A stretch of 63,488 bases of DNA from Acidimicrobiales bacterium (GTDB lineage Bacteria > Actinomycetota > Acidimicrobiia > Acidimicrobiales > SZUA-35), in contig JAHDBV010000017.1 of assembly GCA_020630195.1 (NCBI GenBank), positions 2,345 through 65,832 on the forward strand, given 5' to 3'. Under the pieces are notes generated by a model. The model was not told the DNA's origin. It worked only from the letters and a program-made list of their open reading frames with translations, and did not search any database. Shown in pieces: positions 20,472-29,350 of the stretch. The translations under genes and the position numbers were made by a program. Position 1 is the stretch's first letter, and each line of letters opens with the position of its first letter.

Positions 20472-21391
20472 ATCGCAAGAGTGGACTCGGCCGAGGGCTC
20501 GGCTCACTGATCCCGTCGGACATCGCCGCGGCAGGGGAGCCGTCCGCGGAGGGGGACCTGCTCCGGAACGTGCCGGTCTCGTCGATCGTGCCGAACGAGT
20601 ATCAGCCGCGTGAGCGCTTCGACGAGGAGGCGCTGGTCTCCTTGACCGATTCGGTACGTGAGCTCGGCGTGCTGCAACCGATCCTGGTCCGGGCATTGGA
20701 CGACGATCGGTACGAGCTCATCGCGGGGGAGCGGCGCTGGCGTGCGGCCAAGCGCGCCGGTCTTCCCGACATCCCCGCGGTGATCCGGCTGATCGACGAC
20801 CAGACGTCCCTCGAGCATGCCGTCGTGGAGAATCTCCACCGCGAGGACCTCAATGCGCTCGAGGAGGCCGCGGCATACCAGCAGCTGATCTCCGACTTCG
20901 GCTTGAGTCAGGACGACGTCGCCACCCGTGTCGGGAAGTCCCGCTCGGCGGTGACCAACACGCTCCGTCTCTTCCAGCTCCCCGGTGCGGTGCAGCGTCT
21001 GGTCGCCGCGGGTGAGCTCGGTGCCGGCCACGCACGAGCGCTCCTCGGCTGTAGCGACCGGACGGAGCTCCAGCGCATGGCGGATCAGGTCGTTCGTGAG
21101 GGATGGTCGGTCCGTCAGGTCGAACAAGCGGTCCGCGAGCTTGGTCAGGAGGCTCCTGCCCCGGAGGTCATCGAGCTCGATGAGCCGGGGGAGTCGGCGC
21201 CCCGATCGCCTGGCGCGGTCAAACCTGCGGCGGTGCTGGAACTCGAGGAGCTCCTCGCCGATCGCTTGGACACCCGCGTGCGGATCTCCGGCGGCGCCGC
21301 CTCCGGGTCAGGCAACGGTCGCATCTCGATCGACTTCGCCGACCTCGCGGATCTGGAGCGGATCTATCGACGGATGGTCGAAGGTTCGTAA
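20468..21391 (+). CDS. parB: Chromosome partitioning protein ParB (Spo0J)
   Basis: A 307-residue CTP-dependent DNA clamp that loads at parS. The N-terminal ParA-contacting segment is RKSGLGRGLGSLIPSD. The CTP-binding region has ERRWRAAKRAGLPDIPAVIR and the GxxRxxA-type box VVENLHREDLNALEEAAAYQ. The helix-turn-helix is SQDDVATRVGKSRSAVTNTL. The C-terminal dimerisation domain ends RISIDFADLADLERIYRRM. It is the last gene of the rightward block from rpmH. Confidence 0.97.
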   Translation: MNRKSGLGRGLGSLIPSDIAAAGEPSAEGDLLRNVPVSSIVPNEYQPRERFDEEALVSLTDSVRELGVLQPILVRALDDDRYELIAGERRWRAAKRAGLPDIPAVIRLIDDQTSLEHAVVENLHREDLNALEEAAAYQQLISDFGLSQDDVATRVGKSRSAVTNTLRLFQLPGAVQRLVAAGELGAGHARALLGCSDRTELQRMADQVVREGWSVRQVEQAVRELGQEAPAPEVIELDEPGESAPRSPGAVKPAAVLELEELLADRLDTRVRISGGAASGSGNGRISIDFADLADLERIYRRMVEGS

Positions 21392-21400
21392 CCCACAGGC

Positions 21401-21409
21401 TGTGGATAA
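21401..21409 (-). promoter_or_regulatory. Perfect DnaA box downstream of parB
   Basis: TGTGGATAA is the exact reverse complement of the DnaA box TTATCCACA. It starts ten bases after the parB stop. Further GTGGGG and GGGAAAA runs occur up to 21520. The 199-base gap 21392-21590 otherwise holds only terminator hairpins. Confidence 0.55.
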
Positions 21410-21526
21410 CCTTGGGGAAACCCTCGATCGCGAGATGAGAGTTTTCAGTCGCGAGGGATGTTTCCCCAGCGTGTGGCCGTGATCCCGGCCCGCGGTGCCC
21501 TTGTGGGGATGTGGGGGAAAACGAGA

Positions 21527-21555
21527 ACACCCCCGGGCCGAAGCACCGGGGGTGT
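21527..21555. terminator. Hairpin terminator between convergent parB and trxA
   Basis: A 10-bp stem ACACCCCCGG/CCGGGGGTGT closes on GCCGAAGCA. A second stem, CCGGCAC/GTGCCGG (21565-21580), lies nearer trxA. Together they serve the convergent parB and trxA transcripts. Confidence 0.65.
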
Positions 21556-21590
21556 GGAGTTCGTCCGGCACGAGTGCCGGGCCGGGTGAC

Positions 21591-21911
21591 TCAGAGGCCG
21601 AGCTCTTCGACCAGCTGTGCCTTGCCCTTGGCGCCGACGACACGCTTGTCGACCTCGCCGTCCCGGAAGACGAGCATGGTCGGGATCGACATGACGCCGA
21701 AGCGCTGGGCGATCGACGGGTTCTCGTCGACGTTCAGCTTGGCGATGACGGCATCGCCTTCCTTCTCGGTGGCGATCTCGTCGAGGATCGGGGCGATCAT
21801 CTTGCACGGTCCGCACCACTCGGCCCAGAAGTCGACGACGACCGGCTCCGACGAGCCGCTCACCACCTCGTCGAACGTGGCCTCGGTGAGGGTGACGATG
21901 GCATCGGACAT
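21591..21911 (-). CDS. trxA: Thioredoxin
   Basis: A 106-residue thioredoxin with the active site [20 protein letters not shown] and the cis-Pro loop [16 protein letters not shown]. It reduces cytoplasmic disulfides and is recycled by the thioredoxin reductase encoded directly upstream. Start ATG 21911 follows GCGGAGAAG. A terminator separates it from trxB, so it probably has its own promoter as well. It is the equivalent of mycobacterial trxC at the same location. Confidence 0.97.
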   Translation of the reverse strand: MSDAIVTLTEATFDEVVSGSSEPVVVDFWAEWCGPCKMIAPILDEIATEKEGDAVIAKLNVDENPSIAQRFGVMSIPTMLVFRDGEVDKRVVGAKGKAQLVEELGL

Positions 21912-21975
21912 GGTTGCTTCTCCGCAGGGTGGTGGGGGAGCGGGCGGGCTTCCCCGGGTTGGTTGATATCTGAAA

Positions 21976-21992
21976 CCGACCGGATCGGTCGG
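21976..21992 (-). terminator. Terminator after trxB
   Basis: On the minus strand CCGACCG-ATC-CGGTCGG is followed by TTTCAGATATC. It starts at the trxB stop codon. Confidence 0.65.
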
Positions 21993-22952
21993 CTATTCCT
22001 GAGCTTCGAGCCAGCGTTCCGCATCGATGGCCGCCGCACAACCGGAACCGGCGGCGGTGATGGCCTGGCGGTAGACGTCGTCCTGCACATCGCCGCAGGC
22101 GAACACGCCTTCGACCGAGGTGCGGCTGCTGCGACCTTCGACGGCGAGATAGCCACTGTCGTGCAGATCGAGCTGACCGACGAACAGGTCGGTGTTGGGA
22201 CGGTGTCCGATGGCGACGAACAGGCCGGTGAGCTCCATGGTGCTCGCCTCACCGGTGACGGTGTCCTCCACGGCCACGCCGGTGACGCTCTGATCACCGA
22301 GCACCTCGGTGACCTGGGTGTTCCAGCGCCACTTGATCTTCGGGTTGGCCATGGCGCGGTCCTGCATGATCTTGGAGGCACGCAGCTCGTCTCGACGGTG
22401 GATGACCGTGACGGTCTCGGCGAACTTCGCGAGGAACATCGCCTCCTCCATGGCCGAATCGCCACCACCGACGATGCCGATGTGCTGGTCACGGAAGAAG
22501 AAGCCGTCGCAGGTGGCGCAGGTGGAGACACCATGGCCGATCAGTCGGGTCTCGTTGGGAACATCGAGCATGAGGGCCTTCGCCCCGGTCGAGACGATGA
22601 CCGACTTGGCGAGGTGCGTGGGCTCCTCGGCGTCCGGGTCGCCGACCCAGATCTTGAAGGGCCGCTCGCTGAAGTCGACCCGGCTGGCTCGGACGGTGTG
22701 GAGTTCGGCGCCGAACCGCTCGGCCTGGGCCTTGAAGTTGAGCATGAGCTCGGGGCCCATGATCCCCTCGGGGAAGCCGGGGAAGTTCTCGACCTCGGTG
22801 GTCAGCATCAGCTGACCACCGGGCTGATCACCGGTGGAGGAGGGCTCGCCCTCGAGCACGAGGGGCTCCAGGCTCGCTCGGGCGGTGTAGATCGCCGCCG
22901 TGAGGCCGGCCGGACCGCTTCCGATGATGACGACGTCGTGCAGGGTGGGCAT
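21993..22952 (-). CDS. trxB: Thioredoxin-disulfide reductase
   Basis: A 319-residue FAD/NADPH flavoenzyme. It has an FAD-binding GSGPAGLTAAIYTARA, the redox-active pair in STCATCDGFFFRDQ, the NADPH-binding GGGDSAMEEAMFLAKF and the C-terminal FAD contact GVFACGDVQDDVYRQAITAA. Length and motifs are canonical for low-molecular-weight reductases. It lies next to trxA and downstream of an anti-sigma/sigma pair, matching the mycobacterial sigM-rsmA-trxB2-trxC block. Confidence 0.97.
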   Translation of the reverse strand: MPTLHDVVIIGSGPAGLTAAIYTARASLEPLVLEGEPSSTGDQPGGQLMLTTEVENFPGFPEGIMGPELMLNFKAQAERFGAELHTVRASRVDFSERPFKIWVGDPDAEEPTHLAKSVIVSTGAKALMLDVPNETRLIGHGVSTCATCDGFFFRDQHIGIVGGGDSAMEEAMFLAKFAETVTVIHRRDELRASKIMQDRAMANPKIKWRWNTQVTEVLGDQSVTGVAVEDTVTGEASTMELTGLFVAIGHRPNTDLFVGQLDLHDSGYLAVEGRSSRTSVEGVFACGDVQDDVYRQAITAAGSGCAAAIDAERWLEAQE

Positions 22953-22979
22953 GTTGCTGCGCTCCCGATGTCAGGGGCT

Positions 22980-23000
22980 CGCGGTCGACGATCGACCGCG
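22980..23000. terminator. Hairpin between small membrane protein gene and trxB
   Basis: CGCGGTCGA and TCGACCGCG pair around a three-base loop. It lies between the minus-strand gene ending at 23050 and the trxB start at 22952. Confidence 0.5.
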
Positions 23001-23049
23001 TCGCCGATTCAGAACCAGCTCGCGCCGGGGTTCCTTCCCGGCGGCGTGA

Positions 23050-23370
23050 TCAGCTGCCGCGCTTGCGCCAGAGGACCATGCCGCCGATCCAGAAGATCAC
23101 GGCGAACACGAGGTACGTGATCCACACGGCGCGGTCACGGTCGACGAGCTCTTCGAGCGCGACGTTCGCCATCCGGACCAGCAGCACGAGCAGGAGGAGC
23201 AGCAGGAGCACGGCGATGAACGCCATGGCCACGCCGTAGACGGCGACCCGGGAGATGTCGAGGGCCTTGCCCGTCGTCTTCTCCTTCACCTTGTCGACCG
23301 ACTGCACGACGGTCTCGGTGGCCTTCGCCGACCAGTCGGCGGTCGAGTTGGTGGGTTGCACGTCCGACAT
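23050..23370 (-). CDS. Small two-helix membrane protein, unknown function
   Basis: A 106-residue protein with a soluble N terminus (WSAKATETVVQSVDKVKEKT). Two membrane helices follow, VAMAFIAVLLLLLLLVLLV and WITYLVFAVIFWIGGMVLW, separated by RMANVALEELVDRDRA and ending in a short basic tail. The layout resembles actinobacterial holin-X/phage-holin-superfamily-like proteins, which are usually not phage genes. It lies between the anti-sigma gene and trxB on the same strand. I do not recognise a specific function. Confidence 0.65.
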   Translation of the reverse strand: MSDVQPTNSTADWSAKATETVVQSVDKVKEKTTGKALDISRVAVYGVAMAFIAVLLLLLLLVLLVRMANVALEELVDRDRAVWITYLVFAVIFWIGGMVLWRKRGS

Positions 23371-23409
23371 CGCCCCGACTCTAACCGAGCGGAGACGCGG
23401 GTCGGACGT

Positions 23410-24417
23410 TCAGCGGATCTCGCAGATCTCGGCCTCGAAGACCACGAGCTCGACGCCACCGTCGGGGAGCGCCACGAGGTGCATCTCGAGCGGTGTGTCG
23501 TCTGCGATGGCGAAGCCGTCGGCCACGTGGAGCGACTCCGAGCCCTCGGGGGGCACGCAGGTGGCCTCGCGTCCGGGATCGCCCTGCTCGAAGCGGAAGA
23601 GCAGTTCCTCGAGGGTCTCGTCGCGGAACTCGGGATCGAACGGGATGATCGGCGCGAGCCCGGCGGCCTCGGGCGACCCTTCGGTCGCTTCGCCGGCCTC
23701 GGCGAGGTCGGCGGCCTCCTCCATCACTTCCTCTTCGGCCGCCTCGGCCTCGAATGCCTCCTCCATGGCGTCGTCGGCGGCCTCGTCGCTCATGGCCTCC
23801 GCCGACTCCTCGGCTTCCGCGACCTCCGCCTCCGCCTCGGCCCGGCTGGCCTGCGCGGTCGACTCCTCGGCCGCGTCGTCGAACGCGGCATCTCCGGCAT
23901 CCGCGCTGTCCTCGGCCGCATCGAGGGCGACCGACGCGGTGTCGGTGGCGTCGTCGCCCCCGGCGTCGATGACGGAGGGCACCACCGCGCCGACCACGAT
24001 CACCACCGCGGCGGCGGCGAGCAGGGCGCCCAGCGGGCGACGCCGCCGATCCGGTCGGTTGAACGCCACGACGTCGGCCACCACCGCCGACTCATCGCGG
24101 ACATCGATCGTCGTCTCGGACGCCGCGGTCGAGGCCGCTGCCATCGGGGCGTCGGCTCCGGACGACCCGGCCGTCTGTTGCTGGTCGAACGCATCCAGCG
24201 CGGCGCGCAGGTGGCGTCGTCGAGTCACCTCGTCGGGCCGGCCGGTCGTCTCGGCATCGGCGCGCCGCAGGGCGTCGCCGACGGCCCCGAACGTCTCCAT
24301 ACGGGAGCGGACCTCGGCGTCGTCGGCCACCCGGGCGCGTTCGTCCGGGGTCAGCGCCCCGTCCAGTGCGGCGGAGGCGAGGTCGTCGTGCTCGCTCATC
24401 GGATCCTTGGACGTCAC
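23410..24417 (-). CDS. Membrane anti-sigma factor (RsmA-like)
   Basis: A 335-residue single-pass protein. The N-terminal cytoplasmic part (DDLASAALDGALTPDERARV) resembles actinobacterial anti-sigma domains but lacks a zinc-binding HxxxCxxC motif. A membrane helix (ALLAAAAVVIVVGAVVPSVI) is followed by a long Ala/Glu/Asp-rich, probably coiled-coil external stretch and a small C-terminal domain with Cys (EATCVPPEGSESLHVADGF, FEAEICEIR). The GTG start at 24417 overlaps the sigma stop (GTGA). The position corresponds to Rv3912 (RsmA). Its regulation of the adjacent sigma factor is inferred from this pairing. Confidence 0.78.
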   Translation of the reverse strand: MTSKDPMSEHDDLASAALDGALTPDERARVADDAEVRSRMETFGAVGDALRRADAETTGRPDEVTRRRHLRAALDAFDQQQTAGSSGADAPMAAASTAASETTIDVRDESAVVADVVAFNRPDRRRRPLGALLAAAAVVIVVGAVVPSVIDAGGDDATDTASVALDAAEDSADAGDAAFDDAAEESTAQASRAEAEAEVAEAEESAEAMSDEAADDAMEEAFEAEAAEEEVMEEAADLAEAGEATEGSPEAAGLAPIIPFDPEFRDETLEELLFRFEQGDPGREATCVPPEGSESLHVADGFAIADDTPLEMHLVALPDGGVELVVFEAEICEIR

Positions 24418-24970
24418 GAACCCTGCCCCTGGTTCCCGAGGAGGTCCGCGAGTTGTCGACGGCCCCGTGCGATCCGGGACCGTACCGTCCCGGGCGGGAC
24501 CCCCAGGGTCGCGGAGATCTCCGCGTAGTCCAGCCCTTCGAGGTCACGGAGCACGATCGGATCGCGGAACTCGGGGCGCAGCTGGAGCAGCGCGGTCTTC
24601 ACCTCGTCGACCTCCCCGATCCGGGGGGTCTGGTCGTCGGCGACGTGGGTGTGGAGGTCGAGATCGTCGTCGTCGGTGGGGGTGGGTCGGCGGCCGCGAC
24701 GGCGGAGTTCGTCCAGGCAGGCGTTCGTGGCGACCCGGTAGGCCCACGTCGAGAACGCCGATCGACCGTCGAAGCGTTCGAGCCCCCGCACGATCGCGAG
24801 CAGCGCCTCCTGGGTGGCGTCATCGCCGTCGGCCGCGTTGCCGGCGATGCGGCGACACCGTGTCGCGATCCGGTCGTAGTGGCGATCGAGCAGGATCTCG
24901 AGCGCGTCGCGGTCACCGGCCTTGGCCCGTTCGACGAGCTCGAGGTCGCTGGGTTGCTCGATGGCTCCAT
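24414..24970 (-). CDS. ECF sigma factor, SigM-like, with disrupted 5' end
   Basis: Region 2 (DLELVERAKAGDRDALEILL, HYDRIATRCRRIAGNAADGD, DATQEALLAIVRGLERFD) and region 4 (LEGLDYAEISATLGVPPGTV) of an ECF sigma factor read continuously from about 24962 to the stop at 24414. No ATG, GTG or TTG occurs in this frame between the upstream stop (25008-25010) and a GTG at 24791 that would delete half of region 2. An ATG with a good GGAG site lies at 24970, but in another frame. One extra C after ATGGAGCC would join them as MEPIEQPSDLELVERAKAG. So either a one-base sequencing error, a real frameshift, or a non-standard start (ATC at 24962) applies. It is encoded between the kinase and its anti-sigma. 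Confidence 0.75.
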
Positions 24971-25007
24971 CGTGGTCGCTCCGACGAGCCGGAGCGGGGA
25001 CGGTGGA

Positions 25008-26588
25008 TCAGCTGAGCACGATCTCGTTGATCTCGAGCCGGAGCCGGCCGTCGGTCCGGGAGCTGCCCTGTTCGGTGATCCACAGCACCACCTCGTCGCC
25101 GACGGGTGCGCCGTCGAGCTCGATGGTCACCGAACCCTCGCCGTCGGTCACGGTGCCGACCGGTGCCGGCCAGGTGTCGGCGAGATCACCCAGGTCGGTG
25201 CCCACGTGCACGCTGAGTGCGAACCCGGTGGTGTTCGTGTCGATCCGGATGGTCGAGACGCTCGCGGTGCCGTCGAGCAACAACCGGAAGCCGACGCCGG
25301 CCTTCAGCGAGCCGAGCTGGGGGCGCCGGTAGGTCTCGGTCGGCCAGGCTGTGGTCGGGTCGCCGTCGTGGGCGAGTCCGGCCCGTTCGTTCTGCTCGAC
25401 ACCGTCGCCACCCGGGTCGAACGGCACGGCGGCCGCGATCGTCGGTGGCACGAGCTCCACGACGGGGCTGACGATCTCGGTGTCGTCGCCGAGCTCACCC
25501 GGCGTCGTCGTGGTGGCGCCGGCGACCGTGTCGTCGTCGGGTCGGGTGACGAACAGCAGGGAGGCCACGGCGATGGCGACACCCACCAGCACCACGACGA
25601 ACATCGTGGCGAACCAGTTGCGGACGCGTCCGACCGGGATCGAGCCGTCGTCGTACTCCTCGATCGGTTCGGGTTCGTCCCAGTCCTCGTCGTCGATGTG
25701 GCCGGTCGCGATGGCCACGGTGGCGTCGTGATTGCCGCCGAGCACGTCGAGGTCGACCCCGGAGAGCTGGGCGTGCAGCTCGGCCGCGGTCGACGGCCGA
25801 CCGCTCGGTTGGCGGGCGAGGCACCGGTCGATCACGGCTTCGAGGTCGAGCGGGGTGTCGGGCCGCACCCGTCGGGCGAGCGGCGCGGCCTGATGGAGCC
25901 GGGCGAGGGCGGTGGCCGCGTCGTTGTCGGCCCGGAACGGGACCTCACCGGTGGCGCACTCGTAGAGCACGACACCGAGGGAGTAGAGGTCGCTGCGGGG
26001 GTCGACCGTGGTGCCCTCCACCTGCTCCGGGGAGAGGTACTTCGCCGTGCCGAGCAGGGTCCCGGTGACCGTCAGGTCGGTGTCCTCGCTGGCCTTCGCG
26101 ATGCCGAAGTCGGTGACCACCACGCGTCGATCGGCGCACAGCACGATGTTCGACGGCTTGATGTCGCGGTGCACCACGCCGCAGCGATGCGCCTCACGGA
26201 GCGCGTCGGCCACCTGGCGACCGATCTCGAGCGTGGTGGGGTCGTCCAGCCGGCCGAACTCGTCGAGGGCGTCGCGCAGGGTCCGCCCGATGAGCAGCTC
26301 CATGACGATCGCCTCGAGATCGCCGTCGGTCACGGTGTCGAAGATCGAGACGATCGAGGTGTGGCTGAGTCGGGCCGCGGCGAGGGCTTCGCGATGGAAG
26401 CGGGTGAGGAAGCCGTGGTCGCCCGACAGGTGCGGATGGAGGATCTTCACCGCGACCGAACGCTCGAGGACGGGGTCGTGGCCCTCCCACACCTCGGCCA
26501 TGCCGCCGGTGGCGATGCGCTGCACGAGTTCGTAGCGATGCCCGATGACCCGTCCGGGCCGGGGGCCCGGGATGGTCGGGTCGGTCAC
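25008..26588 (-). CDS. Transmembrane Ser/Thr protein kinase with discoidin-like ectodomain
   Basis: A 526-residue protein. The kinase domain (about residues 15-280) has the Gly-loop IATGGMAEVWEG, the Lys motif SVAVKILHPHL, the catalytic loop VVHRDIKPSNIVL and DFGIAKASED, plus YLSPEQVEGTTVDPRSDLYS. A membrane helix (FATMFVVVLVGVAIAVASLL) leads to a C-terminal beta-rich ectodomain (LAHDGDPTTAWPTETYRR) resembling discoidin/F5-8C-type sugar-binding domains. This matches the C-terminal half of mycobacterial MviN (Rv3910), where the kinase is a pseudokinase fused to MurJ. Here the MurJ part is absent and the catalytic residues are intact. The GTG at 26588 overlaps the upstream stop. Confidence 0.85.
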   Translation of the reverse strand: MTDPTIPGPRPGRVIGHRYELVQRIATGGMAEVWEGHDPVLERSVAVKILHPHLSGDHGFLTRFHREALAAARLSHTSIVSIFDTVTDGDLEAIVMELLIGRTLRDALDEFGRLDDPTTLEIGRQVADALREAHRCGVVHRDIKPSNIVLCADRRVVVTDFGIAKASEDTDLTVTGTLLGTAKYLSPEQVEGTTVDPRSDLYSLGVVLYECATGEVPFRADNDAATALARLHQAAPLARRVRPDTPLDLEAVIDRCLARQPSGRPSTAAELHAQLSGVDLDVLGGNHDATVAIATGHIDDEDWDEPEPIEEYDDGSIPVGRVRNWFATMFVVVLVGVAIAVASLLFVTRPDDDTVAGATTTTPGELGDDTEIVSPVVELVPPTIAAAVPFDPGGDGVEQNERAGLAHDGDPTTAWPTETYRRPQLGSLKAGVGFRLLLDGTASVSTIRIDTNTTGFALSVHVGTDLGDLADTWPAPVGTVTDGEGSVTIELDGAPVGDEVVLWITEQGSSRTDGRLRLEINEIVLS

Positions 26589-28531
26589 GCGTCCACGGTA
26601 CCGCCGGCCTCGGCCCCCGTTCGGGGCGCGGCCGTGTCGGCGGCGTCGGTGCCGGCAGCGTCCGCCTCCTCCCGACGTCGTCGCCGGGTCTTGCCGATCG
26701 ACACCAACCACCAACCGATGAGGAAGGCCAGCGCCGTGCCGGACAGCAACAGCCCGAGCCCGGGCACCGCCGTCGAACGGATGCGGATCGTGGTGCTGGC
26801 GAGCTGGCGTCGACCGTCGGGGGTGGAGACGATCACCTCGAGCGGGGTGAGGCCGAGGCTGCGGGTGATGACCTCGACATCGGTCGTGGTCGCACCAGGA
26901 GGCAGGGAGATCACCACGTCGTCGGGCGTGATGAGCTTGTCCGACTCGAACTGGAGCCGGACCCGACGGGTGCCGCTCGCGGTCGACTCGAACCGGATGG
27001 GCAGCGGATGACGTTCGGTGGCGAGGGTGACCGACCCCTGATCGGGCAGGGTCACGAAGCCGAGGGCGCCGTCGAGCTCGGTGCGGACCCGATCGACGGC
27101 TCGGATCCGGTCGTCGGGGTTCCGGTCGGTCGTGATGGCGGCGATGAGGTCGTTCCGGAGCCGGTCGGGTCGGGGCTCGCCGGTGACGTGGGTGCTCCGG
27201 TAGGTCTCGATGTCGTCGAGGATCTCCGCCAGGGGTTCGACGAGTGGGCCGAGATCCTGACTGGGGCGCTCGGCGGGACGCAGCGGCAGGGCGCCCACGG
27301 CGGAGCGGATGTCGGCCAGCGGCACCGGACCGACGGGGCCGGGTGCGCCCAGAGCGTCGAGCACCACGTCGAGCGGGCCGGCGGCGACGCGTCCGTCGGC
27401 CGAACCGGCGCCGAGGACCACGGGCGCCCGGTCGGCGGTGGCCCGCAGCGTCAGCCGGGCGAGCAGCTCGTGGACCCGGCCGACCTGGTCGGGATGGACC
27501 CGCAGCGCCCGTGAGTCGTCCGGATCGGGCTGGACGTTGATCACCTCGGGGCTGCGCCGCAGCGTGCCCGAGCGGGTGGCGCCGGCGGAGGTGTCGATGA
27601 TGGTGAGCGGCGCCTCGCCGGCGAGCAGGGCCACGCCGTCGTCGGTGAGGCGGAGATCGTTCACCGCCAGGCCGGGTGTGAGTGGCAGGCCGATGGCGTC
27701 GAAGCGGCGGCGGTCGGAGATGTCGGCCACGCGGTGCAGCTCGCTGAGCCCGGCCTCGGCGAGGGCGGAGGGATCGAGGGCGACCACCGGTTCGGAGGTG
27801 ATCGGACGTTCCCCGAGTGCGGCGCGTAGCTCGGCCGCGAGTTCCGGGCTGTTCTCGAGTTGGGTCAACACGCCACGTTCGAGCACGACGGTGACGGGGA
27901 TCGAGGGGTGTTCGGTGAGGAGGCGGATGGCGTCCTCGACGGTGAGGTCGTCGGCGGCCGCCACGGGCATGACGATGGCCACCGGCAACGGATCGATCTC
28001 GGCGGTCTCGCCGGGGAGGCGGATGAGGTGGGTCTCGACGGTCGCCACCGCACCGTCGGGGCCGGTGAGGGCGAGTTCGACGGGATACACACCGGCGCTC
28101 GGGATGAAGATGCGTTCGCCCTCGCCGGTGGCCGCGGCACGGATCGGCAACGACAGCATGAGGTCGCCGGCGTCGTCGCGGGGGATCTCCTCGAGCCGGT
28201 AGGTCCGTCGGTTCAACACGTCGACCGGGGTCGACCCGATGTCGTCCTCGTTCCCGAGCACGCCGAACACGGTCACGATGAGGGAGTCGGCACCCCGGTC
28301 GGTGGGCCACCGGATCGTGACGTCGAACGATCCGTCGGCGGGGACGAACGCCGTCTGGTCGAGGATGGCGAACGGGGGAGGGGTGAGCTGCGTCGGCGCG
28401 GCGGCCACGACGGGTGCGACGGTGCTGGTCGGGCCCGACGGCGCCGCCGACACCACGGCCGGGGACAGGCCGGCCGCGAGCAACGCCACTCCCATGAGCG
28501 CGGTCGCCCGGCCGCGCCGCCAGGGGATCAC
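26585..28531 (-). CDS. DUF6049-like exported membrane protein (Rv3909-type)
   Basis: A 648-residue protein with a basic N terminus and signal sequence (ATALMGVALLAAGLSPAVVS), a large extracytoplasmic region and a C-terminal membrane anchor (GLGLLLSGTALAFLIGWWLV) followed by an Arg-rich cytoplasmic tail. Position and architecture match mycobacterial Rv3909, annotated as DUF6049, which lies beside the MviN gene. No catalytic motif is visible. The region with RPITSEPVVALDPSALAEAG may be polysaccharide-deacetylase-like. The GTG at 28531 overlaps the GNAT stop and its own stop overlaps the kinase start, so the genes are coupled. A cell-wall role is inferred from synteny. Confidence 0.72.
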   Translation of the reverse strand: MIPWRRGRATALMGVALLAAGLSPAVVSAAPSGPTSTVAPVVAAAPTQLTPPPFAILDQTAFVPADGSFDVTIRWPTDRGADSLIVTVFGVLGNEDDIGSTPVDVLNRRTYRLEEIPRDDAGDLMLSLPIRAAATGEGERIFIPSAGVYPVELALTGPDGAVATVETHLIRLPGETAEIDPLPVAIVMPVAAADDLTVEDAIRLLTEHPSIPVTVVLERGVLTQLENSPELAAELRAALGERPITSEPVVALDPSALAEAGLSELHRVADISDRRRFDAIGLPLTPGLAVNDLRLTDDGVALLAGEAPLTIIDTSAGATRSGTLRRSPEVINVQPDPDDSRALRVHPDQVGRVHELLARLTLRATADRAPVVLGAGSADGRVAAGPLDVVLDALGAPGPVGPVPLADIRSAVGALPLRPAERPSQDLGPLVEPLAEILDDIETYRSTHVTGEPRPDRLRNDLIAAITTDRNPDDRIRAVDRVRTELDGALGFVTLPDQGSVTLATERHPLPIRFESTASGTRRVRLQFESDKLITPDDVVISLPPGATTTDVEVITRSLGLTPLEVIVSTPDGRRQLASTTIRIRSTAVPGLGLLLSGTALAFLIGWWLVSIGKTRRRRREEADAAGTDAADTAAPRTGAEAGGTVDA

Positions 28532-29262
28532 GCGAGCCGGCGCTCGAGCACGAGCAGGCCGTGGGGTTCGTCGACGAACCCCATCGACCGGTAGAGGCCG
28601 AGGGCTCGGGTGTTGCGTTCCTGGGTGTTCACCATCACCTCGTCGGCGCCCCGTCGGCGCAACCAGGTGAGCGCATCGGCCACGAGCGCCCGGCCGAAGC
28701 CGTTGCCCTGCGCGACCGGATCGACGGCGAGCCGTTGGAGGTAGCCCCGGTTGCCGGCGCGGCCGGTGACGGCGTAGCCGACCGGCCCGTCGGATCCGAT
28801 CAGCCGGAACCGGTGATGCGGGGTGGCCCGGCAGGCTTCGTCGAGGTTGGTGCGGTCGAAGCGCCAGAACCCGTCGAAGGCCGTGGCGTCGATCCCGAGG
28901 GCGAGCTCCCGATGCCAGCGACGCCCCGGACGGGTCGGATGGTCGGGTTCCGGCGTCTCGATCCGAAGTGAGCGACGGAGCAGGTGGAGCTCCTCGCGGG
29001 GCGCGAAGCCCGCGGCGAGGAACGGTCGGGCGTCGGCGAGGTGCAGCGCCGGGGTGACGAGATGGGCCACACCCTCGGCGGCGAGGCGCCGCGCGGCACG
29101 GTCGACGGTGGCGGCATCGACACGACGGACGCGTCGGCTCGGACCGAGGAGCACCGTGGCCGGGTCGCCGTGCCACGGATGGACCCGCAACTGGCGCGTG
29201 CCCGAACGCAGACGTCGGCTCGCACCACCGGTGGGAGCGCCGAGAGGAAGAGGTGTGTCCAC
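28528..29262 (-). CDS. GNAT family N-acetyltransferase
   Basis: A 244-residue acetyltransferase with the acetyl-CoA loop VDPVAQGNGFGRALV (Q/RxxGxG/A) in its C-terminal GNAT domain and NTQERNTRALGLYRSMGF at the end. The N-terminal half is a less clear degenerate domain. The GTG at 29262 (MDTPLPLGAPTGG) is chosen because an upstream ATG at 29364 would overlap the divergent deacetylase gene's start. It heads the minus-strand block down to the ECF sigma. In mycobacteria this slot holds mutT4, so the gene differs from the usual neighbour. The substrate is unknown. Confidence 0.75.
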   Translation of the reverse strand: MDTPLPLGAPTGGASRRLRSGTRQLRVHPWHGDPATVLLGPSRRVRRVDAATVDRAARRLAAEGVAHLVTPALHLADARPFLAAGFAPREELHLLRRSLRIETPEPDHPTRPGRRWHRELALGIDATAFDGFWRFDRTNLDEACRATPHHRFRLIGSDGPVGYAVTGRAGNRGYLQRLAVDPVAQGNGFGRALVADALTWLRRRGADEVMVNTQERNTRALGLYRSMGFVDEPHGLLVLERRLA

Positions 29263-29350
29263 CAGGCGACGAGGATACGGCACCGTGGTGCGGTGCCGAG
29301 TCGCCCCCGACGTGGGCCCGAACGGACTGGGCCGGTGGCCGGTCGGACGG

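Noticed and set aside
26589..28310. Upstream extension of the kinase frame as a giant fusion protein
   Set aside because: These codons overlap the DUF6049 gene in another frame and encode Arg/Pro/His-rich sequence without domains. The kinase starts at GTG 26588 on a GTGA overlap.
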